Below are positions 6,671-13,742 of a stretch of DNA of 39,904 nt, piece by piece. The notes below the pieces were generated by a model. That model worked only from the letters and a program-made list of their open reading frames with translations. It was not told where the DNA came from and made no database searches. Every line of letters begins with the position of its first letter. Positions within the stretch are counted from its first letter, which is position 1. Origin of the DNA: a virus; the IMG/VR virus record IMGVR_UViG_3300022562_000262, positions 1 to 39,904 of that record; one strand, written 5' to 3'. The position numbers were made by a program, and so were the translations under genes.

Positions 6671-6952
6671 ATGGACCCACTCAAAAATCTACACGAAAAC
6701 CTAGTAGCGCAGGCCCGCGCGTTCAACGAACGCAGGCGGAAAACCTGCAACGACGTGAACAACCGCCACAACTGGCCGAACGATCCCGATTGTCAGCGTG
6801 TCGTGAACGAATGGGCGCGGATTTTCTGCGACACCGGAAAAGTCGCCAAGCTCTCCGACGTTCGCAAGCACATGATGAACGATACCGAACGCGCGCTTGA
6901 AGAAGCGGGCGGCACCATGTCTGAGGCAATCGAAAAAAATTGGAACATTTGA
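6671..6952 (+). CDS. hypothetical early protein, 93 residues
   Basis: ATG 6671 follows a strong GGAGGGAAGG ribosome site; the upstream in-frame ATG at 6656 lacks one. The product is helical and basic, with NDVNNRHNWPNDPDCQRVVN in the middle. First gene after the early promoter, so it is likely made very early. No family recognised; a host-takeover or regulatory role is possible only by position. Confidence 0.65.
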   Translation: MDPLKNLHENLVAQARAFNERRRKTCNDVNNRHNWPNDPDCQRVVNEWARIFCDTGKVAKLSDVRKHMMNDTERALEEAGGTMSEAIEKNWNI

Positions 6953-6954
6953 CC

Positions 6955-7386
6955 ATGAAAAAAATAGCGGTCGCCGCAGCCCTGACGGGCACATTCATTT
7001 TCTTTCTTCATGGGTTCGCGCACGCTGCCCCCCCCCAGCCAGCGCGACGGTCGGTTGCCGGTGGCGAACACGTCATCGGCAGCCGGCCCCAATCTTGTCC
7101 ACACGCGTGGTGCGGCTGCGGGCTCCGCAAATATCTCGGGCTCGCTGACACAAGCCTTAATCTCGCCTGGGAGTGGGCTCGCAAGTTTCCGAGAACATAC
7201 GCCCACGCTGGCGCGATAGCCGTCCGCCACCATCACGTCATGCAGTTGGTTAGCCACATAAGCGGAAGCGAATGGATGGTGCGTTCTTACAACGACTATC
7301 GCCGCTTGGGCTGGATCAGAGCGCGCGATGTCTCGGGTTTCATCTTCGTGGACGTTCCACGTCATTGGGCGAGTTTAGAGCCATGA
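6955..7386 (+). CDS. secreted cysteine-hydrolase-like protein
   Basis: 143 residues starting at ATG 6955. Residues 1-24 form a clear Sec signal peptide ending AHA. The mature part has GGEHVIGSRPQSCPHAWCGC (37-56), SLNLAWEW and HHHVMQLVSHI. Proteins with this VIG-RP-CP-CGC and HV pattern are frequent in alphaproteobacteria and resemble NlpC/P60 or CHAP-type cysteine peptidases, with a Cys in CGC and a later His as candidate residues. It would act in the periplasm, perhaps on peptidoglycan. Found in the early rather than the lysis region, so a lysogeny or envelope role is possible. Confidence 0.65.
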   Translation: MKKIAVAAALTGTFIFFLHGFAHAAPPQPARRSVAGGEHVIGSRPQSCPHAWCGCGLRKYLGLADTSLNLAWEWARKFPRTYAHAGAIAVRHHHVMQLVSHISGSEWMVRSYNDYRRLGWIRARDVSGFIFVDVPRHWASLEP

Positions 7387-7490
7387 TCGCAGAAATAGTG
7401 AAGGCAATCTGTCAAGGAATGGTTCTTCTGCTTTTCGCTTCCGCCATTCTGACTTGGGCGGCAATCCACATCGGGGCAATCGTTCCGTAG
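7383..7490 (+). CDS. 35-residue single-pass membrane protein
   Basis: Starts at ATG 7383 with an ATGA overlap on the secreted-protein stop. Product MIAEIVKAICQGMVLLLFAS and onward is one transmembrane helix. Coupling to the secreted hydrolase-like gene suggests joint function at the membrane. No family. Confidence 0.5.
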   Translation: MIAEIVKAICQGMVLLLFASAILTWAAIHIGAIVP

Positions 7491-7497
7491 GCATTAG

Positions 7498-7644
7498 ATG
7501 ATTTGGGTATCAATCTATCTCTACGTTATGGGCGCCGCGATTACATGGTGGTCAATCAAACCCATGGAAGCATCAATAGCCGCGAAAATTCTGGCAATCG
7601 TAATGTGGCCGATCTTGATACCGATTGCAGCCTTTGCTCCATAG
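7498..7644 (+). CDS. 48-residue two-helix membrane protein
   Basis: ATG 7498 lies eight bases after the previous stop. Two hydrophobic stretches (WVSIYLYVMGAAITWW and ILAIVMWPILIPIAAFA) are joined by a short polar turn. Small two-helix proteins in early operons can be membrane modulators or superinfection-exclusion factors; nothing specific is shown here. Confidence 0.5.
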   Translation: MIWVSIYLYVMGAAITWWSIKPMEASIAAKILAIVMWPILIPIAAFAP

Positions 7645-7653
7645 GAGGGCCGA

Positions 7654-7917
7654 ATGTCTATGCACGAATGGGATAAGCGAATAGCGCCAAGGCTACAAAA
7701 CATCGAGCATTGCGCCAGCAAGTTAGATTATTACGCCGCGATGGTAGAGGAAGAATTGAAAAATCTTCCAATGCGTCCGGTATGGCTTACTAGGGCGCGC
7801 GATACCCTAAGCACGTCCCAAAAGGCTCTCGTCAAGGCTCTGGAAGCCAACACCAGCGCAATCGAGAAGTATGACGACCTCCCCGTTATGATCGAATCAT
7901 TTGAGGCAGCGGAGTAG
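7654..7917 (+). CDS. hypothetical coiled protein, 87 residues
   Basis: Preceded by GGAGGGCCGA. Soluble, helical product with heptad-like stretches (LQNIEHCASKLDYYAAMVEE, LVKALEANTSAIEKYD). No domain recognised. Lies four bases before the next gene in the early operon. Confidence 0.6.
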   Translation: MSMHEWDKRIAPRLQNIEHCASKLDYYAAMVEEELKNLPMRPVWLTRARDTLSTSQKALVKALEANTSAIEKYDDLPVMIESFEAAE

Positions 7918-7921
7918 TCCT

Positions 7922-8503
7922 ATGGCAAGGCCTCCGATTGCATTTATGGAAAAGTACGGGATCGACTCCGACGAAGTGTGGGAGGTTCGATCGGGTGTCT
8001 GGGCCATCAAACATTCCGCGCTAGAGCGCGTTGCGACGGAGCAAAAAATTCGCTTTGACCGGCCGGCGGTACTTGAAATCAGCACCGCAGACAAAATCGC
8101 GGTTATGTGTGTATTCGGGTCAATGGGTGATCGCACCGAATGGTCGATTGGTGAAGCGGCTCCATACAACAACAAGAACGGATACCCGGCCGCGATGGCT
8201 GAAAAGCGGGCCAAGGATCGGGTAACGCTGAAACTGCTTAACTCCCACGGCATGATTTATTCGGATTCCGAGGCCGACGATTTCGCGCAAACGACCGCGC
8301 CGACGCTACCGAAGAAAGACGCCAAGGACATTTACACAAAGATGCAGCGCGAGGCGCAAGAGTGCGCCAGCACGGAAATGCTCAGAGGGTGGATGAAGGC
8401 TAATAAAGACCGCATTCACGTTCTGCCGGAAGATTGGCAGCAAATCCTACGGACCCAATGCGAGGAATTGTTACTAGACCTCAAACAGCGGGAGGCCGCA
8501 TGA
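7922..8503 (+). CDS. conserved phage protein, possible recombination mediator
   Basis: 193 residues. The segment YPAAMAEKRAKDRVTLKLLN around residues 88-107 and the following YSDSEADDF recur in phage early proteins located beside SSB-like and nuclease genes, and recall single-strand annealing proteins. The family is not firmly identified. The C-terminal ~60 residues are helical (MQREAQECASTEMLRGWMKA). Coupled by ATGA to the SSB-like gene, which supports work on single-stranded DNA. Confidence 0.55.
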   Translation: MARPPIAFMEKYGIDSDEVWEVRSGVWAIKHSALERVATEQKIRFDRPAVLEISTADKIAVMCVFGSMGDRTEWSIGEAAPYNNKNGYPAAMAEKRAKDRVTLKLLNSHGMIYSDSEADDFAQTTAPTLPKKDAKDIYTKMQREAQECASTEMLRGWMKANKDRIHVLPEDWQQILRTQCEELLLDLKQREAA

Positions 8504-8784
8504 CAGAATACGACAACACAAACCGGGGTGCGCTATTCAAGAACAAGCGCAAGGAAACCGACAACCACCCCGACTATACGGGATCGGTCAATGTCGCGGG
8601 CCGGGAGCATTGGCTTTCCGCCTGGATTAAGAAAGACAAAAACGATCAAGTTTATATGTCGCTATCTGTGAAGCCCAAAGATGCCCAGACCGGGAAAGCG
8701 AAAGTTGAAACATCACCGAAGCGCGGCGGCTGGGGCAGCGGCGCGAGTAGCACCGTGGAAATGGACGACGAGATTCCGTTTTAG
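8500..8784 (+). CDS. SSB-like / DUF736-like early protein with acidic tip
   Basis: 94 residues from ATG 8500, overlapping the previous stop by ATGA. N-terminus GALFKNKRKETDNHPDYTGS, then AGREHWLSAWIKKDK, matches a compact beta-rich phage protein resembling DUF736. The C-terminus is a glycine/serine linker ending MDDEIPF, the acidic-aromatic tip that in SSB proteins recruits partner enzymes. A single-stranded DNA-binding role is therefore likely but not proven. Confidence 0.7.
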   Translation: MTEYDNTNRGALFKNKRKETDNHPDYTGSVNVAGREHWLSAWIKKDKNDQVYMSLSVKPKDAQTGKAKVETSPKRGGWGSGASSTVEMDDEIPF

Positions 8785-8786
8785 TC

Positions 8787-8948
8787 ATGCCATCGGTTTC
8801 ATACTGGCTCCAACTCGAAGCACAAGCGCGGTCATGTGCTTGCCGCGACGATTGCAGCGAAAGGTATTGGGACCGATTGGCTGACTACTACCGCGCAATG
8901 GCGGATCACGAGCTGGATGAATCCAGAGATATGGACATAAAGGATTGA
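8787..8948 (+). CDS. small hypothetical protein, 53 residues, cysteine-bearing
   Basis: ATG 8787 two bases after the previous stop. Sequence begins MPSVSYWLQLEAQARSCACR and has three cysteines in SCACRDDC. It fills the gap between two early genes exactly. No family; a metal site is conceivable. Confidence 0.5.
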   Translation: MPSVSYWLQLEAQARSCACRDDCSERYWDRLADYYRAMADHELDESRDMDIKD

Positions 8949-8951
8949 GAC

Positions 8952-9134
8952 ATGGACGCGATCAAGGCTGAGTTCTGCAATACGAAATTCATCTTGGGTA
9001 GGAAATCCATGCAGATCATTCTGGAGGTTCCTATCGAGCAGGCCAGCAGCGTCCATCAAACCTTGGGTTATCCAGACCCCCACAATTCCCGCTGGGTTGC
9101 GGTTGCTCTCTTGAATGAGGATGCCGGCCAGTGA
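8952..9134 (+). CDS. conserved small phage protein, 60 residues
   Basis: Pattern MQIILEVPIEQASSVHQTLG then RWVAVALL recurs in phage early regions next to HNH and recombination genes. Probably a single alpha/beta domain. Its stop overlaps the next start as GTGA. Function unknown. Confidence 0.65.
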   Translation: MDAIKAEFCNTKFILGRKSMQIILEVPIEQASSVHQTLGYPDPHNSRWVAVALLNEDAGQ

Positions 9135-9496
9135 ATGCGGTTGTCGCCTTTCGCCAGCCCAGGGTTAAGAACGACCGGCATTTGAAATTCGTTCGCGGGC
9201 TTCCCTGCCTGATTTGCGCGACCAACATGGGCGTTGATGCCGCTCATATCCGATACAGCGATCACAGGGTTGACAAGCGATCAGTGGGAATAGGCGAAAA
9301 GCCGGATGATATTTGGACGGTCCCGCTATGCCGGGAACACCACACGCAACAGCACTCCATGAACGAGCGCGAGTTTTGGAGAGTATTCGGGATTGATCCC
9401 GTGTTCTACGCCCTAGCGATCTACGCTAGATCGGGAGAGCAAGACCGTGGCGAGCGCATCATAGCGGCGGCAAGGACGTTTATCGAAACGGAGTAG
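9131..9496 (+). CDS. HNH/DUF968-like putative nuclease
   Basis: 121 residues starting at GTG 9131 (GTGA overlap). CLICATNMG supplies a Cys pair, AAHIRYSDH the first His, and VPLCREHHTQQH the second zinc/catalytic cluster, followed by EFWRVFGIDP. This is the layout of the phage HNH-like family containing DUF968/Ref-type proteins, which act in recombination. Lies in the recombination part of the early operon. Catalysis not demonstrated. Confidence 0.7.
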   Translation: MNAVVAFRQPRVKNDRHLKFVRGLPCLICATNMGVDAAHIRYSDHRVDKRSVGIGEKPDDIWTVPLCREHHTQQHSMNEREFWRVFGIDPVFYALAIYARSGEQDRGERIIAAARTFIETE

Positions 9497-9498
9497 CC

Positions 9499-9687
9499 AT
9501 GCGAGATTTTTTCTATGGCGCGCAATGGGTGGAAGGCTACGACTATTGGGTAGCTATCAAGGTCGGGCGTGACGGGAACCCCGACCAAATAGGCCCATAC
9601 GATACGGAAGAAGAAGCAGAAGCCGCCGCAGAGGAATGGGAATTGAGCGATAACATAGACAATTCACAATTCGGAGTCGGCGCATGA
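9499..9687 (+). CDS. hypothetical acidic protein, 62 residues
   Basis: ATG 9499 shortly after the upstream stop. Contains YDYWVAIKVGRDGNPDQIGP followed by a Glu/Ala-rich helix, a plan seen in small phage proteins of unknown role. Overlaps the next start by ATGA. Confidence 0.6.
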   Translation: MRDFFYGAQWVEGYDYWVAIKVGRDGNPDQIGPYDTEEEAEAAAEEWELSDNIDNSQFGVGA

Positions 9688-9926
9688 GCGATATTCTGGA
9701 AGTCCGCGACACGGTTATAGCCAAATTGGAGGCCACGCAGATCGAGCTGGAAACCATCCTTGGCTTGATCGAGGATGCCGCTACCACGCTCAAGAATCTG
9801 GAGTTTCGGCACAACGACGTGAATACCGATTTCGTCGGGACAGAGGACGACGAGAATGCGATCTTGGAAGCTGCGCACGATTTAGCCAAAGCGGTCGGAA
9901 TGCTCAAGCCAATAGCGGGGTATTAA
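9684..9926 (+). CDS. hypothetical acidic helical protein, 80 residues
   Basis: Long amphipathic helices (IAKLEATQIELETILGLIED) suggest a coiled-coil dimer. Very acidic. Overlaps the previous gene by ATGA and the methyltransferase start by one base (TAATG). No family recognised. Confidence 0.6.
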   Translation: MSDILEVRDTVIAKLEATQIELETILGLIEDAATTLKNLEFRHNDVNTDFVGTEDDENAILEAAHDLAKAVGMLKPIAGY

Positions 9927-10447
9927 TGAGCCAGCGGGATAGTGGTTACGAGCGCAAGGAGCGCGACCTATACGAAACCCCGGAATGGGTAACGCAAGCT
10001 ATCGTTATGCGTCCACCGAAGATTGTTTGGGAACCCGCCTGTGGAAGTGGAAAGATGGTGAGCGCCCTTGGTTTTATGGACGCCGAAATTTACGGAACCG
10101 ATATAGCGGACGGCCAAGATTTTTTCGCCCACAATGTTTCTTATATGCGCGCCGATGCGATCATTACTAATCCCCCATATGTCTTAGCGACGAAATTTAT
10201 AGAACATGCGCTAAAACTGACAGAGCCACTAAACGGACAGGTGCTAATGTTATTAAGGACAGACTTCGATCACGCAAGTACGCGAAAGCGCCTATTCGGA
10301 AATTGCTCCATATTCTCACAAAAGTTAGTTCTTACTCGGCGCATAAAATGGTTTGAGGATTCAACTGGAAGCCCATCATTTAACCATGCTTGGTTCACAT
10401 GGGATTGGCAGCATTGTGGACCTCCAACTCTGGCGTATGGCCCATGA
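9926..10447 (+). CDS. adenine-type DNA methyltransferase-like protein
   Basis: 173 residues. EPACGSGKM at 36-44 is the SAM-binding motif I and NPPY at 82-85 is the catalytic motif IV of N6-adenine or N4-cytosine methyltransferases. Begins with YETPEWVTQAIV, typical of phage solitary enzymes. No restriction partner nearby, so host-restriction evasion or regulation is likely. The target-recognition part is short, as in other phage orphans. Coupled by ATGA to the HTH gene. Confidence 0.8.
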   Translation: MSQRDSGYERKERDLYETPEWVTQAIVMRPPKIVWEPACGSGKMVSALGFMDAEIYGTDIADGQDFFAHNVSYMRADAIITNPPYVLATKFIEHALKLTEPLNGQVLMLLRTDFDHASTRKRLFGNCSIFSQKLVLTRRIKWFEDSTGSPSFNHAWFTWDWQHCGPPTLAYGP

Positions 10448-10785
10448 GCGATTTTCACACCATAACCCTACGTCTAGCCGCTAAGGAATATGGTTTTTCG
10501 TACCATAGGCTAAAGCTGGAATACGATGCTGGGAGGCTAATAGCCTTCCAAATTGGAAATAGGTGGCATACAACGCGGGCAGATATTCGGGATTGGATCG
10601 AAAATTGCCGCGCCAGAGCAAGGGAGCGCGCCTGTGGTATGACCGACGGCGCAATAGCTACGTCATCCGCGACGGAGCGCGTTTCGTCCGCACAGGCAGC
10701 TCTGACCTCGATGCTGCGCAAAAACTCCTGGGAGACTACATCGCGGCGAACTACCGCCCGCGACAATCATCCTGTCCGTCAATAG
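10444..10785 (+). CDS. excisionase-like HTH protein, C-terminus overlapping integrase
   Basis: Starts at ATG 10444 (ATGA overlap). Residues ~5-55 (LAAKEYGFSYHRLKLEYDAG, then IGNRWHTTRADIRDWIEN) are a MerR/excisionase-type winged HTH, expected to direct integrase toward excision. The domain ends near residue 60, but the frame stays open to 10785; the last ~50 residues are read from integrase codons in another frame and look non-native. Either a real extended tail, a lost stop, or a frame error. The HTH identity is firmer than the 3' end. Confidence 0.65.
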   Translation: MSDFHTITLRLAAKEYGFSYHRLKLEYDAGRLIAFQIGNRWHTTRADIRDWIENCRARARERACGMTDGAIATSSATERVSSAQAALTSMLRKNSWETTSRRTTARDNHPVRQ

Positions 10786-11591
10786 CGGAGATTCTTCTAG
10801 CGTATCTCAAAGAGGTAGTTCCGCAGCGCCGCACGGCTCGCAACCTGAGATATAACGTCTCGAATCTGAATAAGTGGTGGGGCGACAAAAGGGTAATGGA
10901 CGTGACCAGCGCGAACTGCCGCGCGTATGCGGAGCCAAGGCAACAGGGCGGGGCGCTGGTTGACCTCAAGATTCTCCAGGCCGCAATCAATCACTGGCAC
11001 AAGGAACACGGCCCGCTGGAGATGGTCCCACGGGTCACGATACCGGCGAACCCACTCCCCAGAACCCGCTGGCTTACCCGGTCGGAAGCCGCCCGACTCC
11101 TGAAAGTGGCCAGAAAAACCCCGTATTTGGCCAGAATGATCCTGCTTTGCCTCTACACGGGTTCCCGAAAGGGCGTGATTCTGGCGCTGAAATGGGACCA
11201 AATAGACCTCAAACGGGCCATTTTGCACAGAAGGCCACAAATGGCCGCTGGTGCGCTGAATAAGCGCGCCCCACCCGTGAGGCTAGGAAGGCGCATTCTA
11301 GCGCACCTACGGCGCTGGGAACGGCTTGACGGCGGTTCCTGTGCCACGGTTTGTCATTACAACGGCCAATCCATTAAACAACCGCATAGGAGCTGGGATC
11401 GGATTTGTAAGTCCGCCGGGTTAAAAGGGGTGACGCCGCACACGCTACGCCACACTAGGGCAACGTGGCTGATGCAGAAGGGCGCCCCGGTCTGGGACGT
11501 GGCGGGGCATCTTGGAATGACTGTCAAGACGTTAGAGCAAACCTATGGGCACCATCACCCGGATTACCAGGGCGGGGTCGCGGACCTCTAA
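10563..11591 (+). CDS. int: tyrosine recombinase, phage integrase
   Basis: Up to 342 residues. Catalytic residues Arg202 (TGSRKG), His293 and Arg296 (HTLRHT), His316 (GHLGM) and Tyr328 (QTYGHHHP) are all visible, so the enzyme should be active. The arm/core-binding part occupies about 65-165. Listed start is GTG 10563; the family-like sequence begins near RLWYDRRRNSYVIRDG (residue 23 on), so TTG 10593 is also possible and would shorten the overlap with the HTH gene. It integrates and excises the phage at an attachment site, probably just downstream (11592-11763). Confidence 0.9.
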   Translation: MAYNAGRYSGLDRKLPRQSKGARLWYDRRRNSYVIRDGARFVRTGSSDLDAAQKLLGDYIAANYRPRQSSCPSIAEILLAYLKEVVPQRRTARNLRYNVSNLNKWWGDKRVMDVTSANCRAYAEPRQQGGALVDLKILQAAINHWHKEHGPLEMVPRVTIPANPLPRTRWLTRSEAARLLKVARKTPYLARMILLCLYTGSRKGVILALKWDQIDLKRAILHRRPQMAAGALNKRAPPVRLGRRILAHLRRWERLDGGSCATVCHYNGQSIKQPHRSWDRICKSAGLKGVTPHTLRHTRATWLMQKGAPVWDVAGHLGMTVKTLEQTYGHHHPDYQGGVADL

Positions 11592-11596
11592 TCTGT

Positions 11597-11611
11597 CCGA
11601 AACTGTGCCAA
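11597..11611. repeat. att/arm-site-like direct repeat, copy 1
   Basis: CCGAAACTGTGCCAA, beginning six bases after the integrase stop, recurs at 11749-11763. Preceded by TCTGT in both places. Could be integrase arm-type sites or part of attP. Confidence 0.5.
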
Positions 11612-11725
11612 AGTCGCGCCATTGCTAAGGAATAGTGGGGTGGGTGCCTTACGCGCGGGAAGGCTGTTTATTGAAAATACTAGCTTTTTTATGCGAAAAA
11701 TCAGCGAACAATGAAAGAACACACC

Positions 11726-12001
11726 CTAAACGTGGCGGCTATTCTGTGCCGAAACTGTGCCAATCGCCGCTTCTACGCTTTGGATGGAAGTGCGTTTGTG
11801 ATCTTCCAGTGCGTCTATGATTTGATCGCCGCTCATACTTCTTATGAGAGATAATCCGCGATCAACATCAACCCCCGCATCGGTGAGATAATAGGAAAGC
11901 GCAGATAGAATATCATCGATCCTGTGAAGATCGCGCCCGCAGATAATGACTTTCCACGTCTCTCCAGCAATGCCGGATTTCCATTTTTTCACGTCAAACA
12001 A
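11726..12001 (-). CDS. hypothetical protein, 91 residues
   Basis: TTG start at 12001 is favoured because AGGAG stands six bases upstream. The product begins FDVKKWKSGIAGETWKVIIC and is soluble and alpha/beta in appearance. No family recognised. Follows the serine recombinase on the same strand by nine bases, so probably co-transcribed. Its 3' end covers one of the att-like repeats. Confidence 0.5.
   Translation of the reverse strand: MFDVKKWKSGIAGETWKVIICGRDLHRIDDILSALSYYLTDAGVDVDRGLSLIRSMSGDQIIDALEDHKRTSIQSVEAAIGTVSAQNSRHV
11749..11763. repeat. att/arm-site-like direct repeat, copy 2
   Basis: Second copy of CCGAAACTGTGCCAA, 152 bases from the first, preceded by TCTGTG, so CTGTGCC occurs twice. 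It lies inside the 3' end of the convergent minus-strand gene. Confidence 0.5.
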
Positions 12002-12010
12002 AGTTGGCTC

Positions 12011-12640
12011 CTATGGCTTCTTGCGTTTGTGGGCAGCGATCAAGATGCCGCGCTTGCCGCCCTTGAAGTTAGAATAGATCGTTTGCGGGTGAACCCCGTA
12101 TTTCTTGGCAATTGCCTTGACCGTCCAGCCCTTCATAACCAGCGCCCTGATCTGATCCTTAACCTTTTCCGTTATCTTGCGTTCCCGGCCCACCTGCTCC
12201 CCCCTAGCCTTTAACGCCGCCATGCCTGCCCGAGTGCGCTCAATGGTAAGTTGGCGTTCAAACTCCGCAAAGGCTCCGGCAATGGCTAGATATAGACGGC
12301 CAATGGCGGTATTAAAATCGAAGTTTTCCTGTAGGCTTTTGAATGATGCCTCGGCCTCGAATATCTGATCGAGTCGCAGGTAGAGGTCACGCATTGACCT
12401 AGCCAGCCTGTCAAGCCGCCACACAACCAAGGTATCACCCGGACGCAAATCCTTGATGGCGAGGTCGAGCATTGGGCGGTGCTTTGCTGCCCCGCTCTTT
12501 TTTTCCTCTCGGATGATCGAGCAGCCGGCTTTCCTGAGCGCGTCAGTTTGGAGCGTGAGGCTTTGGTCCTCTGTCGAGACGCGGGCATAGCCGATTAGCT
12601 CCCCTTTGGGTGTTTCGGCGGGTTTCATGGGTTGACGCAT
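12011..12640 (-). CDS. serine recombinase, resolvase/invertase family
   Basis: 209 residues from ATG 12640 (ATG 12628 also possible). GYARVSTEDQ carries the nucleophilic serine (Ser22), and DTLVVWRLDRLARSMRDL the conserved Arg cluster. The E-helix region AIAGAFAEFERQLTIERTRA follows, then a C-terminal HTH (VKAIAKKYGVHPQTIYSNFK). Complete and probably active. Lies beside the tyrosine integrase, which is unusual for one phage. It could invert or resolve DNA, or belong to the accessory cargo segment. Three GTTGAC/GTCAAC hexamers flank its start. Confidence 0.88.
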   Translation of the reverse strand: MRQPMKPAETPKGELIGYARVSTEDQSLTLQTDALRKAGCSIIREEKKSGAAKHRPMLDLAIKDLRPGDTLVVWRLDRLARSMRDLYLRLDQIFEAEASFKSLQENFDFNTAIGRLYLAIAGAFAEFERQLTIERTRAGMAALKARGEQVGRERKITEKVKDQIRALVMKGWTVKAIAKKYGVHPQTIYSNFKGGKRGILIAAHKRKKP

Positions 12641-12685
12641 AACATGCAAAACGATATAAGTCAACAACTAGCGTATAAATAAATG

Positions 12686-12714
12686 TTGACATTTATATTT
12701 TGATGTGCTATGAT
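12686..12714 (+). promoter_or_regulatory. near-consensus sigma70 promoter for cargo genes
   Basis: TTGACA, exact -35 consensus, then 17 bases, then TATGAT. Expected start is near 12721, with ATG 12738 preceded by GGGAGAAGG. Such a strong promoter suggests expression independent of phage induction, as for lysogenic-conversion genes. The -35 overlaps one of the GTTGAC hexamers near the recombinase. Confidence 0.75.
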
Positions 12715-12737
12715 GTGTTTGTAAATGGGAGAAGGCT

Positions 12738-13001
12738 ATGGCAAAGAATGCCACGCTACCGAAATCTCTCTCCGATCTGGCGAAGGCTAACCCCGATAAG
12801 GTTCAGTCGCTAGATGTTGAGCGGGATGAATGGGATGGGCCGCGAAGCCCTTGGTCATACTGGATGTGGCTTAATCCAGGGTGGTCACCGGACGGCGAGG
12901 TTCACTGCATCCACGAGCCTACTGTGCGTGAGTTTATGGAAGTGTGGCGGCGGGTTGGGCCATGCGAATGCCAGCAGTGCCGCGAAGCAAAAGCCGCATA
13001 A
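12738..13001 (+). CDS. hypothetical cargo protein, 87 residues
   Basis: First gene after the strong promoter, with ribosome site GGGAGAAGG. Tryptophan-rich (SPWSYWMWLNPGWS), and the C-terminus CECQQCREAK holds three cysteines in a CxCxxC pattern. Possible zinc site with the earlier CIHEP. No family recognised. Confidence 0.65.
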   Translation: MAKNATLPKSLSDLAKANPDKVQSLDVERDEWDGPRSPWSYWMWLNPGWSPDGEVHCIHEPTVREFMEVWRRVGPCECQQCREAKAA

Positions 13002-13014
13002 CGAAAGGGCCGCC

Positions 13015-13380
13015 ATGAAATTCCCCACCTATGCAGTATTAAGCACCTCAACTGGCGTCCTACTTGGCGACATTGGTGGTGTCTATGGCGTCGTTTCCTT
13101 CCTAATTGGCCGCGATGCTTATACGCATGAGCTGGCTATCTATGGCCGCCGCGCAAGCGCCGCGATTAAGGCTGCGCTTCCCGACCTTCCGATTGCCAAG
13201 GATGCCGAGCATGTCAATGGCGGCAACTTCCGCAAGCATCTTGCTAAATGGGAAGATCGATTCGGAGCGGAAATTGAGCTACCGGAAAGCCTGCGGGATT
13301 GCCTTGCCGACGACAAAACCGCACTAGAAACAGCGCAGGAAATCTTTCCCGCCGATAAAATTATAACTATCAACAAATAG
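13015..13380 (+). CDS. hypothetical protein, 121 residues
   Basis: ATG 13015 chosen for AAAGGGC six to twelve bases upstream; the open frame extends further 5' but overlaps the previous gene. Begins MKFPTYAVLSTSTGVLLGDI with GGVYGVVSFLIG, then an alpha/beta body (HVNGGNFRKHLAKWEDRFG). The pattern suggests a soluble globular protein. Function unknown; part of the cargo operon. Confidence 0.6.
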   Translation: MKFPTYAVLSTSTGVLLGDIGGVYGVVSFLIGRDAYTHELAIYGRRASAAIKAALPDLPIAKDAEHVNGGNFRKHLAKWEDRFGAEIELPESLRDCLADDKTALETAQEIFPADKIITINK

Positions 13381-13439
13381 GGCCGCCAGACCCAATTTGG
13401 GCATGTGCGCCTCGGCATTCAGGGGCGGAGAACGAAAAA

Positions 13440-13742
13440 ATGGTAAATCATCCAAATCGCAAAAAGAATGAGCGCGCCGTATTAGTTACGACCGAATATC
13501 GTGGCGTTTTCTTTGGCTACGCTATCAAGACAGACGGAGCAACAATCAAATTGCGCCGCGCACGCAATTGTATCTATTGGCCGATCGCCAATAAGGGATT
13601 TCTCGGTCTTGCGTCGATGGGTCCTGTTGACGGCGCGAAGATTGGACCCGCTGCGGACATTGAATTACGGAATATTACCTGCGTGGCGGAATGTTCTGAG
13701 GACGCCACAAGGGCATGGGAGGCGGCACCATGGAGCCGCTGA
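13440..13742 (+). CDS. DUF6948-like protein
   Basis: 100 residues. VTTEYRGVFFGYAIKTDGAT, RRARNCIYWP, GFLGLASMGP and IGPAADIELRNITCV match, from memory, the DUF6948 family, a small beta-rich protein common in phages and prophages of alphaproteobacteria and often adjacent to a Gly-X repeat protein, as here. Overlaps that gene by 13 bases. Function is not established; co-occurrence suggests the two products work together. Confidence 0.65.
   Translation: MVNHPNRKKNERAVLVTTEYRGVFFGYAIKTDGATIKLRRARNCIYWPIANKGFLGLASMGPVDGAKIGPAADIELRNITCVAECSEDATRAWEAAPWSR

Noticed and set aside
10455-10766. Minus-strand open frame of 103 codons
   Set aside because: Antisense to the HTH and integrase genes, no protein family pattern.
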